A stretch of DNA of 64,000 nt, taken from Gemmatimonadota bacterium. Lineage in GTDB: Bacteria > Gemmatimonadota > Gemmatimonadetes > Gemmatimonadales > GWC2-71-9. Positions 28,845 through 36,613 of this stretch are shown in pieces. The translations under genes and the position numbers were made by a program. The stretch lies in assembly GCA_029262195.1 (NCBI GenBank), contig JAJCZX010000021.1, forward strand, positions 62,001 to 126,000. Direction: 5' to 3'. Each line of letters starts with the position of its first letter. The first letter of the stretch is position 1. The notes beneath the pieces were generated by a model. That model did not search any database and had not been told where the DNA came from. It saw nothing but the letters and a program-made list of their open reading frames with translations.

Positions 28845-29735
28845 TCACCTTTTTTGTCCGGGAAACACCCCTGTTGGTAGTGGTTCAAAGGTGGCGAGAA
28901 TATGCCGATACGGAATTACCATCCTTTCGCGGAAGAGAACTGTCGCGCTCTCAAAATCATGGTCGCGCCTGAATTGACTCGCGGTGCAGTGCAGAAGTGA
29001 TTTGACATGTCTACCGAAACTCTGGGGCGACGAGTGGTCCAGTCGATACGCCACATCTGACAGGGACAAACCCCGGTCTTCCAGTAGCCCTGCCGCGTAA
29101 ACGAGCCTGACCCACGACAAGTATCTCCGAGGCGATGGCAGCTCAGCTCTCAAGAATCGCGACATCAAGGTAGAAGGATGCACCTCGAGAACGTGGCAAA
29201 GCGTCCGAACTGTGGTGGTTTCCGGAGCAACCCTTAGCAAGGCTTCGAAAAAGGCCTGCGCCTGGGAGCTTGGTTCTTCCATGGAGGGAATAACCGCCAT
29301 CACAACCCGGGCAACCAGATTGTCCATCGGTTCGGAGACTATCTCACGGAGCCGATTCCAGCCGTTTCGGTCGCCCAGATCGACCGACTTGCGAACCCCC
29401 GACGCGCCAAGTTCAAGAAGTGTCTTTGGTTCAACCCGCTCTGTTGATGAAATCACTGCGACAGCGGAAACGGCCGGGAAATTCCTCACAAGGTCCTCAA
29501 CCCCGGCAACTTTTGTCTCTTCGACATGGCGGGCGGAAAACAACACCGTTGATGCCGGACCTTCTCTGACAGCCCGGGCAACCTCCTGGATCGAGCTCGC
29601 ATGGATTGAGTAAAAAGTCCCCCGCGATGCTGCGTCCAACCTGGATCGCATTGATGGCTCGACGTACGTCGCCACTGTTGGCAACTTGATTTGAAATCTC
29701 ACGACCACTCTACTCCCTCGTTTGACTCGTGCCAA
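28845..29735 (-). CDS. AraC-family regulator with a receiver-like N-terminal domain
   Basis: 296 residues. The C-terminal third is an AraC DNA-binding domain: TVRTLCHVLEVHPSTLMSRFLRAELPSPRRYL (first HTH), LSWVRLVYAAGLLEDRGLSLSDVAYRLDHSSPQSFGRHVKSL (second HTH). Residues about 15-125 alternate strand and helix like a receiver domain (VLFSARHVEETKVAGVEDL, AVAVISSTER, LLELGASGVRKSVD), but no phosphoacceptor Asp pocket is evident. The usual FGxPxxFxR motif is altered. It is convergent with pyrE. The signal sensed is unknown. Confidence 0.8.
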   Translation of the reverse strand: MARVKRGSRVVVRFQIKLPTVATYVEPSMRSRLDAASRGTFYSIHASSIQEVARAVREGPASTVLFSARHVEETKVAGVEDLVRNFPAVSAVAVISSTERVEPKTLLELGASGVRKSVDLGDRNGWNRLREIVSEPMDNLVARVVMAVIPSMEEPSSQAQAFFEALLRVAPETTTVRTLCHVLEVHPSTLMSRFLRAELPSPRRYLSWVRLVYAAGLLEDRGLSLSDVAYRLDHSSPQSFGRHVKSLLHCTASQFRRDHDFESATVLFRERMVIPYRHILATFEPLPTGVFPGQKR

Positions 29736-29849
29736 TCAAGCATCGGAAGCTCAACCCTCTATCAACCCTTCCGAAGTTGATTTTGAAGGAGATGGGGTTG
29801 TTAGGATGGTTACCGACGACGAAAACCCTTACATTCTGACGTGAGTTAG

Positions 29850-30216
29850 GAAAGGTGGGGCGTGGCGGTCGCGGCGATTACATAGTGAATTGCTGAGGAA
29901 AGTCCGAGCTCCAAAGGGCAGACTGCCAGGTAACGCCTGGGCGCCGAGAGGCGACGGAAAGGGCCACAGAAAACATACCGCCCCGAAATGGGGTAAGGGT
30001 GAAAAGGTGAGGTAAGAGCTCACCGCGCACCTGGTAACAGGGGTGGCACGGTAACCCCCAGTCGGAGCAAGGCCAAATAGGCAACGAGGTTCGGCCCGAA
30101 CTGCTTGAGTTGTGGGTAGGCCGCATGAGGTTTCGGGCGACCGGAACCCTAGATAGATGACTGCCCGTGAGGCTTTTGCCAAACGAACAGAACTCGGCTT
30201 ACGGCCCCGCCATTTC
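29850..30216 (+). ncRNA. rnpB: RNase P RNA (bacterial type A)
   Basis: Conserved core sequences appear in order: GAGGAAAGTCCGAGCTCC, CAGACTGCCAGG, GACGGAAAGGGCCACAGAAA, GGTAAGGGTGAAAAGGTGAG, AGATAGATGACTGCC and ACAGAACTCGGCTTACGG. GGTGGGGC (29854-29861) pairs with GCCCCGCC (30204-30211) as P1, extended by GGAAA/TTTCC. Ends are set by that helix and are uncertain by a few bases. A CTTTTT run at about 30228 may end transcription. It is the RNA partner of rnpA at 34.4 kb. Confidence 0.96.
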
Positions 30217-30264
30217 CTTGCTCGCCGCTTTTTGGGAGACATTAGGACGCCAGACTAGAGGTAG

Positions 30265-30498
30265 ATGGAAGCCAACGACAACCAACCGAAACCGTATCCA
30301 GCCGATTGGGAGCAGGTAGCCGACCTACGGGTGTTCAAGACGACCCCGAAGGAATGGGAGCGCCTTGTTTCCTGGCGTGGAGATATGAAAAAGAAAGGTT
30401 GGAAACTCCTCCGGGTCACGACATCAGCAGGTCAACTTTCGGCCGTATTTGGACGTACTCGACAGGAATTGCTATCTCGAACCGAATCAACTTCCTAA
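30265..30498 (+). CDS. Small conserved-looking protein of unknown function
   Basis: 77 residues, charged and tryptophan-rich (ADWEQVADLRVFKTTPKEWERLVSWRGDMKKKG), with no signal or membrane segment. No family recognised. GAGGTAG lies just before the ATG, and the stop is 2 bases before the next gene's ATG, so translational coupling is likely. It starts about 50 bases after the RNase P RNA. Confidence 0.6.
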   Translation: MEANDNQPKPYPADWEQVADLRVFKTTPKEWERLVSWRGDMKKKGWKLLRVTTSAGQLSAVFGRTRQELLSRTESTS

Positions 30499-30500
30499 AA

Positions 30501-31328
30501 ATGCTTAAAGCCGTCATGGTGTGGATCGTCGCTCTGGTTCCCGCCCAACTGCATGCGCAGATAGGATCTCCTCGTTCCCTTGAGTACCTCACCGCATCAA
30601 TGGGGAATGACGTGAGGGCCAGTTTCGCTAACCCGGCTGGTTTGGCTGTGACCCCTGAAGCATCAGTAATGGGCGAGATCAGAATTGATAAACCTGACAA
30701 CGGTTCCAGTCGGCTGGGGCAGGTTACCCTGGGCCTCAATTCGAGAGGTTTTTCGTTGGTTTACCAGAAGGATCGGTTTATTAGCGGGCTTTCGGGCAGC
30801 ACATGGCGCTTATCCATAGCCAACCAGTTCAATGGTGGGGCGATAGGTGTTTCCTACACTCTCTATAAAGGATCCGGACCGTCCGATACAGGGTTTGACG
30901 TCGGGGTACGCCTTTTTCCAACTCCGAATTTGGACATCGGATTCGTGGCCAGAAATATCGGGCGCCCGGCCCTGCGTCGAGAAACACTGGACCCGACGGC
31001 GGTTAGTAGTATCAGTTTTCTACCGATCCGAAATCTGAGAGTTTCCGGCGAGATTTTAGCTGCTGACCTCCCCGGAAGTGGCGGACTTGAATTCACTTAT
31101 CGGGCTCTGGTGCTAATCTCAGAGCCCTCAGGCTTCACCTCAGTGTTCGGCAGTGTTACGCTCAACGACAACGCTTCACTAGGAAGATTCAGCCTTGGAG
31201 TGTCCTTCGGAACTCCCGATCAGCTTATGGCCACTTCCTCTTTCGACCGCATCGGCGGTTCAACCGGCTTTGAAGCGGTCAGCCTGACCGGAGCATCAGT
31301 TCGTCGTTTTGTGCCAGCAGGTCGTTAG
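30501..31328 (+). CDS. Outer-membrane barrel-like protein (PorV/FadL-like pattern)
   Basis: 275 residues. Signal peptide with cleavage after AQLHA (residue 19). The mature N-terminus contains MGNDVRASFANPAGLAVTPEA, similar to the NPAGLA element of FadL/PorV-type barrels, followed by many alternating strands. No long soluble domain. The frame opens at 30306 but ATG 30501 gives the signal peptide. The stop overlaps the convergent dnaN stop by 4 bases. Function not known; perhaps a channel or secretion-associated barrel. Confidence 0.72.
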   Translation: MLKAVMVWIVALVPAQLHAQIGSPRSLEYLTASMGNDVRASFANPAGLAVTPEASVMGEIRIDKPDNGSSRLGQVTLGLNSRGFSLVYQKDRFISGLSGSTWRLSIANQFNGGAIGVSYTLYKGSGPSDTGFDVGVRLFPTPNLDIGFVARNIGRPALRRETLDPTAVSSISFLPIRNLRVSGEILAADLPGSGGLEFTYRALVLISEPSGFTSVFGSVTLNDNASLGRFSLGVSFGTPDQLMATSSFDRIGGSTGFEAVSLTGASVRRFVPAGR

Positions 31329-32434
31329 TCAACTAGCCGTAACGGCATAACCAAACAGAGGTACGCAGCCGGATCGTCCCAACCCACCGGCTCAATGGTG
31401 GCAGCTCGTTCAGGGGCTTGCATAGCCAACTGTACTTCATCGGTCGGCATGAGTTTTAGAATCTCAAGCAAATAATTCGCATTGAAGCCGATTTCGATAG
31501 CATCTCCATCGTAAGAAATCGAAATCTCATCTTGAGCTTCACCCAGGTCAGGTGTGTTCACTGAGAACTGCAATGTGCCCGGGCTGAAAGACAATCTCAC
31601 CCGGTGAGTTTGATCGCTGGCCACAACACCCACTCTTCTAACAGCGGACATGATCGTCTGACGATCAATCGTGGCTATTCTGTCGTTGCCTTTAGGGATT
31701 ACCTGATCATAATTCGGATAGGGTCCTTCAATTAACCTGGTAAAGACCCGTGTGGCTCCACAGCGGAAACCAAGGTGGTTTTCACTCCTGGCAATTTCAA
31801 TTTCGTCAGCCGGACCAAACACTTTCTTCACTTGATCCAACGCTTTTGGCGGAACAATCAGATCAGCTGTCGATCCGGCACTGGTAAGAGGTACATCCAT
31901 TTTTGCCAGCCGATGTCCGTTAGTAGCCACCATTCGCATACGGTCAGCTCGCAATTCCCATAAGACGCCATTGAGAATCGGTCGGCTTTCTTCGGTAGAA
32001 GTAGCAAAAGACACGTGCCCAATCAACTTCTGCAGGTCTGCTGATGTAACCTTCCAATGATCCTCAAAATCCACCGGCGGAAAACTTGGGAATTCATCTT
32101 TGGAAACACCGAGCAGACGAAACTTCGATCTTCCACATTCAAGATTAACTCTCTGCTCTCCTGCTGTCGTAATTCTGATGGCGGCGCTGGGGAGTTCACG
32201 TACAATCTCAACAAGCTTTTTCGCTGGCAGAGTCACGGACCCGGGCTCATCTACTTCAGCAGCGACCACTGTTGATACGGCAATATCAAGATCCGTTCCG
32301 GAAAGACGCAGTCCATCATCCGACGCTTCCACAAGGATGTTGGAAAGTACCGGTAATGTGGTTTTTGTCGGTACGCTTGCTGCTACTGCGGTAAGGCCTT
32401 CGTGAAGTTGTTCTCGGGTAACTGTGAACTTCAT
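31325..32434 (-). CDS. dnaN: DNA polymerase III sliding clamp (beta subunit)
   Basis: 369 residues with the three repeated clamp domains. Typical segments: MKFTVTREQLHEGLTAVAASVPTKTTLPVLSNI at the N-terminus, AKKLVEIVRELP, FPSFPPVDFED, ILNGVLWELRADRMRMVATNGHRLA in domain 2, and the C-terminal YLCLVMPLRLVD that contributes to the partner-binding pocket. Lies downstream of dnaA with a 253-base gap that appears to hold the origin. Confidence 0.98.
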   Translation of the reverse strand: MKFTVTREQLHEGLTAVAASVPTKTTLPVLSNILVEASDDGLRLSGTDLDIAVSTVVAAEVDEPGSVTLPAKKLVEIVRELPSAAIRITTAGEQRVNLECGRSKFRLLGVSKDEFPSFPPVDFEDHWKVTSADLQKLIGHVSFATSTEESRPILNGVLWELRADRMRMVATNGHRLAKMDVPLTSAGSTADLIVPPKALDQVKKVFGPADEIEIARSENHLGFRCGATRVFTRLIEGPYPNYDQVIPKGNDRIATIDRQTIMSAVRRVGVVASDQTHRVRLSFSPGTLQFSVNTPDLGEAQDEISISYDGDAIEIGFNANYLLEILKLMPTDEVQLAMQAPERAATIEPVGWDDPAAYLCLVMPLRLVD

Positions 32435-32687
32435 GTTCTGGAGTGCCTATCTGAAATCAGGTGACGGTATATAGATAACTAAAACTGCTTTTGTTTATAT
32501 AAATATAGTAGTAGTAGTAGGGTGTCTGGAAAACTGGAAAACTAAAGAGAAAGGTCTGTTTTCTCTAAGTTTGTTATCCTGCTTCCGTGTTGACTCCTGT
32601 CTAAAACAATGTTGATGCGTGGGGATTAGTCGAAAGTTTTTAGGTTTATCCAGTTCCTTAACAGACAACTATCCACTTTTCCATAAT
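32435..32687. other. oriC: Candidate replication origin (oriC) between dnaA and dnaN
   Basis: The 253-base gap is AT-rich and holds a TATATAGATAA stretch (32469-32479), TTTATATAAATA (32494-32505), five TAG triplets and a set of DnaA-box-like 9-mers. Sites matching TTATCCACA at 7 of 9 positions occur at 32646-32654, 32669-32677 and 32677-32685. A weaker one is at 32574-32582, and opposite-strand versions at 32525-32533 and 32533-32541. A 7-base inverted repeat (AGAGAAA/TTTCTCT, 32546-32566) lies between them. The position matches the downstream half of the Bacillus-type dnaA-linked origin. No box is perfect. Confidence 0.7.
32506..32541 (-). other. DnaA-trio-like element with adjacent box-like repeats
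   Basis: Five consecutive TAG triplets (32506-32520, + strand) are followed by GGTGT and two 8-base repeats CTGGAAAA (32526-32541). On the minus strand this reads as TTTTCCAG twice, a short GC-containing spacer, then CTA repeats running into the AT-rich region. That is the order of boxes, GC spacer, trios and unwinding region described for the bacterial DnaA-trio. The boxes are imperfect and closely spaced. Confidence 0.6.
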
Positions 32688-34076
32688 CTAAGGTGCGGAA
32701 AGTTCTTTTTCAGCCATCTCAACTTTCTGCCGAAAACCTCGATCCGCCTTCATCACACGAGAAACCTTGTCGAGACTGTGTATAACCGTTGAGTGATCAC
32801 GTCCGCCAAAAGCCTGTCCGATTTCCACAAGTTGCAGGTTGAGCATGTTGCGCGAAATGTACATCGCTACCTGTCGGGGAACCGTCAGCGTCTTGGTTCG
32901 CGCTTTTGAACGCAGGCCTTCGGGAGTCACACCCCAACGTCTCGCAACCACTTCCTGAACACGATCAACACTGGGGCGTGCTGACGGCGCACCTGAGCGC
33001 GATGTGTCAGATCTTTGGATTTTGTCCGACAGGGCCTCGGCGGCCAGCTCGATCGTGATTTCTCTATGCTTCAGCGATGCGAAAAGCAAAAGCTTGATTA
33101 TGCAGCCCTCAAGCTCACGAACTGAGCTACGAACATTTTCTGCAATAAAACGCAAAACATCATCCGGGATGGTTAGCTCAAGGTGATCTTGCTCCGCCTT
33201 TTTCCGCAGGATAGCAGTTCTGTGCTCAAGGTCTGGCTGCCCGATGTCGGCAACCATCCCACCCTCGAAGCGGCTTACCAATCTTGATTCCAGACCCGGC
33301 ATCTCTTTGGGTTGCCGGTCTGATGTAAGCACAATTTGCTTTCCTGCTTCATTCAGAGTGTTGAAAGTGTGAAAAAATTCCTCCTGGGTCATCTCCTTGC
33401 CCTCAAGGAAGTGCACGTCGTCGACCAAGAACATGTCAACTTCACTCCGATACCGTTTTCTGAAATCGGGCATCTTTCTGGAGTGAATACTTTCAATTAC
33501 ATCGTTGATGAATTCCTCAGCCCCCATGTAAAGGACGTTGGCATTCGGATTCTTTTCGAGGTGGGCGTGCGCTATAGCCTGCATCAGGTGGGTTTTGCCC
33601 AGACCGGTGGCCCCATATATGAAAAGGGGGTTGTAGATTTTCGCTGGCACTTCGGCCACGGCATGGGCCGCTGCAGAGGCGAGTTCGTTTGACTTACCAA
33701 TTACGAACGTGTTGAATGTATACCGTTCGTTAAGTGGCCGTTCCTGCTTTGAATGTCTTCTTGCCTTGGGCTGATCAGGCTGAGGCACCCACAGATCCAT
33801 TTGCGGGCGACGAGCTTTTTCTTCCTGGACTCGGAATTCAACTCTGACCTCTTCCCCAAACTGAGTTTCAGCGATTCTCTTCAGGAGTTCCGAATGTTTT
33901 GAATCGTTCCATTCCAGAGCAAAATGATCGGGCGTGCCAAGGACCAGTAAATTGTCGGTTAAGGATACAGGTTTTGCGGGTTCCAGCCAGGTTTTTACGG
34001 TAGCATCAGGGAGTTCTTTGCGGGCTTCCGTGAGCAGGCGTTCCCAGACGTCATTGGCGGAAAGATTTTTCTGCAT
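32688..34076 (-). CDS. dnaA: Chromosomal replication initiator DnaA
   Basis: 462 residues with the four DnaA domains. Domain I: NDVWERLLTEARKELPDATVKTWLEP; a short variable linker with RRHSKQERPL; domain III AAA+ with Walker A GATGLGKTHLM, Walker B MFLVDDVHFLEG, and sensor LTSDRQP; domain IV with VPRQVAMYISRNML and the signature GQAFGGRDHSTVIHS. It binds boxes at oriC and loads the helicase. A DnaA box lies inside its own promoter (34118-34146), which predicts autorepression. Divergent from rpmH. Confidence 0.98.
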   Translation of the reverse strand: MQKNLSANDVWERLLTEARKELPDATVKTWLEPAKPVSLTDNLLVLGTPDHFALEWNDSKHSELLKRIAETQFGEEVRVEFRVQEEKARRPQMDLWVPQPDQPKARRHSKQERPLNERYTFNTFVIGKSNELASAAAHAVAEVPAKIYNPLFIYGATGLGKTHLMQAIAHAHLEKNPNANVLYMGAEEFINDVIESIHSRKMPDFRKRYRSEVDMFLVDDVHFLEGKEMTQEEFFHTFNTLNEAGKQIVLTSDRQPKEMPGLESRLVSRFEGGMVADIGQPDLEHRTAILRKKAEQDHLELTIPDDVLRFIAENVRSSVRELEGCIIKLLLFASLKHREITIELAAEALSDKIQRSDTSRSGAPSARPSVDRVQEVVARRWGVTPEGLRSKARTKTLTVPRQVAMYISRNMLNLQLVEIGQAFGGRDHSTVIHSLDKVSRVMKADRGFRQKVEMAEKELSAP

Positions 34077-34117
34077 TTATCTCGATTGCGAACTAACTTG
34101 AATCATAAGGGCGGGGG

Positions 34118-34146
34118 ATATTATTTCTCGCGTGTGGAAAAGTCAA
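34118..34146 (-). promoter_or_regulatory. dnaA promoter containing a DnaA box
   Basis: On the minus strand: TTGACT (34141-34146), a 17-base spacer, TAATAT (34118-34123), 42 bases before the dnaA ATG. The spacer starts with TTTTCCACA (34133-34141), one mismatch from the DnaA box consensus. DnaA bound there would block RNA polymerase. Confidence 0.7.
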
Positions 34147-34148
34147 CC

Positions 34149-34178
34149 TTGACCTCGGAGGTGGGTTCAGGGTAGGTT
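34149..34178 (+). promoter_or_regulatory. Possible rpmH promoter
   Basis: TTGACC (34149-34154), an 18-base spacer and TAGGTT (34173-34178), 32 bases before the rpmH ATG. The -10 match is weak. Confidence 0.35.
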
Positions 34179-34209
34179 TCCCGCCCGTTAAAAACGCAGT
34201 TTTGAGAGT

Positions 34210-34371
34210 ATGAGACCGACTTATAAGCCGCGCAATAAGCGCCGCACAAGAAAACACGGATTCCGAGCCCGCATGAGCACTCGTTGGGGGCGTGAGGTGC
34301 TTAGCCGCCGCCGCAAGAAGGGGCGTCGGAGGGTTGCCGTACGCCTACCGTCCAAGCACGGAGACGTTTAA
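34210..34371 (+). CDS. rpmH: 50S ribosomal protein L34
   Basis: 53 residues, highly basic. Core matches L34: [21 protein letters not shown], then [19 protein letters not shown]. The usual protein ends near this point; here an extra RLPSKHGDV tail follows, making it about 8-9 residues longer than the common 44-residue form. It is too short for many gene finders. The GGAG inside the tail codons (34360-34363) appears to serve as ribosome-binding site for the next gene. First gene of the rpmH-rnpA-yidD-yidC-mnmE run. Confidence 0.96.
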   Translation: MRPTYKPRNKRRTRKHGFRARMSTRWGREVLSRRRKKGRRRVAVRLPSKHGDV

Positions 34372-34713
34372 ACGTCCGAGGGTTTCCCTCGGCGGTGGCG
34401 TCTTTGCCGCGGCAGCGACATCCAGTCCACAATGAGAGACGGCCTCCGGCGAGACACGGGGCATCTCGCCATTTCCTGGGTACCAAACCACATGGGAAAT
34501 CCGCGCCTAGGGCTTGTTGTTCCGCTCTACGGTGGCACTGCTGTGTCCAGGAATCGACTTCGTAGGAGGATAAAGGAAATTGCACGGCGGCTGGTGATGG
34601 ACGGGCTGGGCGAGGTGGATGTGGTTATTCGAGCCAAGCCAAATGCCTATCGGGCGGATTTTCCGACATTAAAGGCAGAGATACTGAGATGGCTTCGATC
34701 TTCCAACGAATAG
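34372..34713 (+). CDS. rnpA: RNase P protein component, apparent ACG start
   Basis: 113 residues if read from the codon right after the rpmH stop. Core RnpA signature: [42 protein letters not shown]. The first ATG (34432) would give only 93 residues and cut off the conserved N-terminal segment [20 protein letters not shown], which is encoded upstream in frame. Between the in-frame TAA (34369-34371) and that segment there is no ATG, GTG or TTG. GGAG at 34360-34363 sits 8 bases before ACG 34372; no such site precedes ATG 34432. Initiation at ACG, or a C-for-T change from TAAATG, is inferred. The 3' end overlaps yidD by 25 bases. Confidence 0.85.
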   Translation, partial: TSEGFPRRWRLCRGSDIQSTMRDGLRRDTGHLAISWVPNHMGNPRLGLVVPLYGGTAVSRNRLRRRIKEIARRLVMDGLGEVDVVIRAKPNAYRADFPTLKAEILRWLRSSNE

Positions 34714-34937
34714 GCGCAATTCCCCGGAATGGGGTAATCGGCCTTATCCGTCTCTACCAATTCTTTTCGGCTCCTTTTCCGCCGTCCTGCCGGTTTACAC
34801 CAAGTTGCTCGACCTACACTTTGGAAGCCGTGCGTACGCACGGCGCCATCAAGGGATCCTGGTTGGGTGTTAAAAGGATTGCCCGTTGCCAACCATTTAG
34901 CGCCGGTGGGGCCGACCCGGTGCCGGAGAAGAAATAG
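34689..34937 (+). CDS. yidD: Membrane protein insertion efficiency factor YidD
   Basis: 82 residues. The family pattern [61 protein letters not shown] includes the conserved cysteines and the RC(H/Q)PF motif. A membrane-associated helper of YidC. It overlaps the end of rnpA and lies 5 bases before yidC. Confidence 0.96.
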   Translation: MASIFQRIGAIPRNGVIGLIRLYQFFSAPFPPSCRFTPSCSTYTLEAVRTHGAIKGSWLGVKRIARCQPFSAGGADPVPEKK

Positions 34938-34942
34938 GAGTC

Positions 34943-36613
34943 ATGGATAGGAAAACCGTATTGGCCATTGTGCTCATGTTGGGTGTGGCCATAGTACCTT
35001 CGTTTTTCTTCCAACCAGACCCCGCACCACCAGAGGTTCCGGAAGTGCTTCAACCAGCCTCGGGTGGAGACCCAACGACTCCGACGCCAGCCGAAGCAGT
35101 CGCTACGGCAGAACCCGCCGTCTCCGTAGAGCCGACCCTCGATGCGGAAGGACCCGCCCAGATCAACGAGGTTGCGGTTGTTGTAACCTCTCCGCTCTAC
35201 CAGTACACCTTTTCGTCGATGGGTGCCCGCCTGATTTCAGCTGAAATGAAACGACACCTGACGTTTCATACAGGAGATTCCGGACAGGCGTTGATCTTGC
35301 CGCTCGAATCTAATTTCATGGATTACCGTATGGTTTTTGGGACTGACACCCTCAAGTTCGCCGAATGGAACTTTGAACCGTCCCGAACCACACTGGACGT
35401 CGGCGGTCCCCAGGTTCCTCTAACCTGGGTCGCACGGCGGGGGGCTGTTTCGATCCACATCGAGTACGAGTTTAACGACGATTCTTACCTTTTTGATGTG
35501 GATGTACGTGTGGACGGAATTGGTGCCGATGCTGGCTACGCTCTGATCGGGATGGGTCCGCGAATGGGGCGCACCGAGAAAGACAGCATCGGGGACGCAC
35601 GTTCGTTTTCGTTAACGACGAGGGGCCGTTCCCTGGACAACGTGAAGTTCAGCTCCCTGGACCCCGGGGAGGTTGAGGCCGTTCCCGGTCCATTCGACTG
35701 GGTTTCGCTTCGCTCAAAGTACTTTGTCTCGGCATTGCTGACTATCGAAGAAGGACAACCCAGAATTGGCGGGGCTGTCGCAACGGGGAGGACGAGGGAA
35801 GACCGCACTGCTGTTGAGATGGATGTTGTTGCCTCTCTGCCAGCTCCCGGGGCGAGGTTTTCCCATTCGGTTTATGTGGGTCCCCAAGAATTCCGGAGGC
35901 TTGCCGCTATCGGACATGATTTTGAGGACGTGAACCCCTTTGGCGGATTCCTGCGCCCCGTAGTCTCGCCGTTTGCCAAGATTGTTGTCAAACTGCTGGT
36001 CTGGATGCACGAGAACCTCAACCTGGCGTACGGGTGGGTTCTGGTGACGTTCGGAATCGCGATCCGGTTGGTGCTCTGGCCTTTGAACCAAAAAGCCATG
36101 AGATCCCAGATGGGGATGCAGGCGGTGCAACCCGAGATCAAAGCGATTCAAGAACGGCTTAAGAGTGACCCTCAGAGAATGCAACAGGAGGTGATGAAGG
36201 TCTACAAGGAACACGGAGTCAATCCGATTGGAGGATGTCTTCCGGCTTTGATTCCGATGCCAATCTTTTTCGCTCTGTTTTTCGTGTTCCAGAATTCGAT
36301 CGAATTACGGGGTGTGCCGTTTTTCTGGCTCACAGACCTTGCCGGCCCCGATCCATTGTATATCACGCCAGTGGTGATGGCTGCTTCGATGTATGCGTTA
36401 TTCAAACTCGGCCAAATTGGCGTTCCCCCCAATCCGCAGACGAAAATGATGTTGTATGTGATGCCTGCGATGATGTTGATCTTCGGTATCAAGTTCCCTG
36501 CCGGGCTAAATGTCTACTACGGCGTTAGCAACCTCGCGAGTCTGCCTCAGCAGTGGTTCGTCGCCCAGGAGAGGCTCAAGAGGGCCGGGAAAAAGCTGAC
36601 AGACAAGACCTAG
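34943..36613 (+). CDS. yidC: Membrane protein insertase YidC
   Basis: 556 residues. TM1 at about 4-22, a Pro/Ala-rich linker, a periplasmic beta-sandwich domain (about 65-340), then the conserved insertase core (about 360-545). The core contains YGWVLVTFGIAIRLVLWPLNQKAMRSQMGMQ with the conserved Arg, EHGVNPIGGCLPALIPMPIFFALF, and PAGLNVYYGVSNLASLPQQW. This is the Gram-negative form, without a lipobox. It inserts membrane proteins alone or with SecYEG. Its stop (TAG) overlaps the mnmE GTG start by 1 base. Confidence 0.97.
   Translation: MDRKTVLAIVLMLGVAIVPSFFFQPDPAPPEVPEVLQPASGGDPTTPTPAEAVATAEPAVSVEPTLDAEGPAQINEVAVVVTSPLYQYTFSSMGARLISAEMKRHLTFHTGDSGQALILPLESNFMDYRMVFGTDTLKFAEWNFEPSRTTLDVGGPQVPLTWVARRGAVSIHIEYEFNDDSYLFDVDVRVDGIGADAGYALIGMGPRMGRTEKDSIGDARSFSLTTRGRSLDNVKFSSLDPGEVEAVPGPFDWVSLRSKYFVSALLTIEEGQPRIGGAVATGRTREDRTAVEMDVVASLPAPGARFSHSVYVGPQEFRRLAAIGHDFEDVNPFGGFLRPVVSPFAKIVVKLLVWMHENLNLAYGWVLVTFGIAIRLVLWPLNQKAMRSQMGMQAVQPEIKAIQERLKSDPQRMQQEVMKVYKEHGVNPIGGCLPALIPMPIFFALFFVFQNSIELRGVPFFWLTDLAGPDPLYITPVVMAASMYALFKLGQIGVPPNPQTKMMLYVMPAMMLIFGIKFPAGLNVYYGVSNLASLPQQWFVAQERLKRAGKKLTDKT

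Noticed and set aside
32506-32520. The TAG run as a simple microsatellite of no meaning
   Set aside because: Its position between an AT-rich stretch and DnaA-like boxes in the dnaA-dnaN gap, and its orientation, match a DnaA-trio. The alternative stays open and is given as a refutation test.
34432-34713. rnpA starting at the first ATG (93 residues)
   Set aside because: This drops the conserved N-terminal segment encoded just upstream and lacks a ribosome-binding site.
36553-36612. A 20-residue N-terminal extension of MnmE inside yidC
   Set aside because: MnmE homologues begin at the DTIAAIASP region; the GTG overlapping the yidC stop fits.
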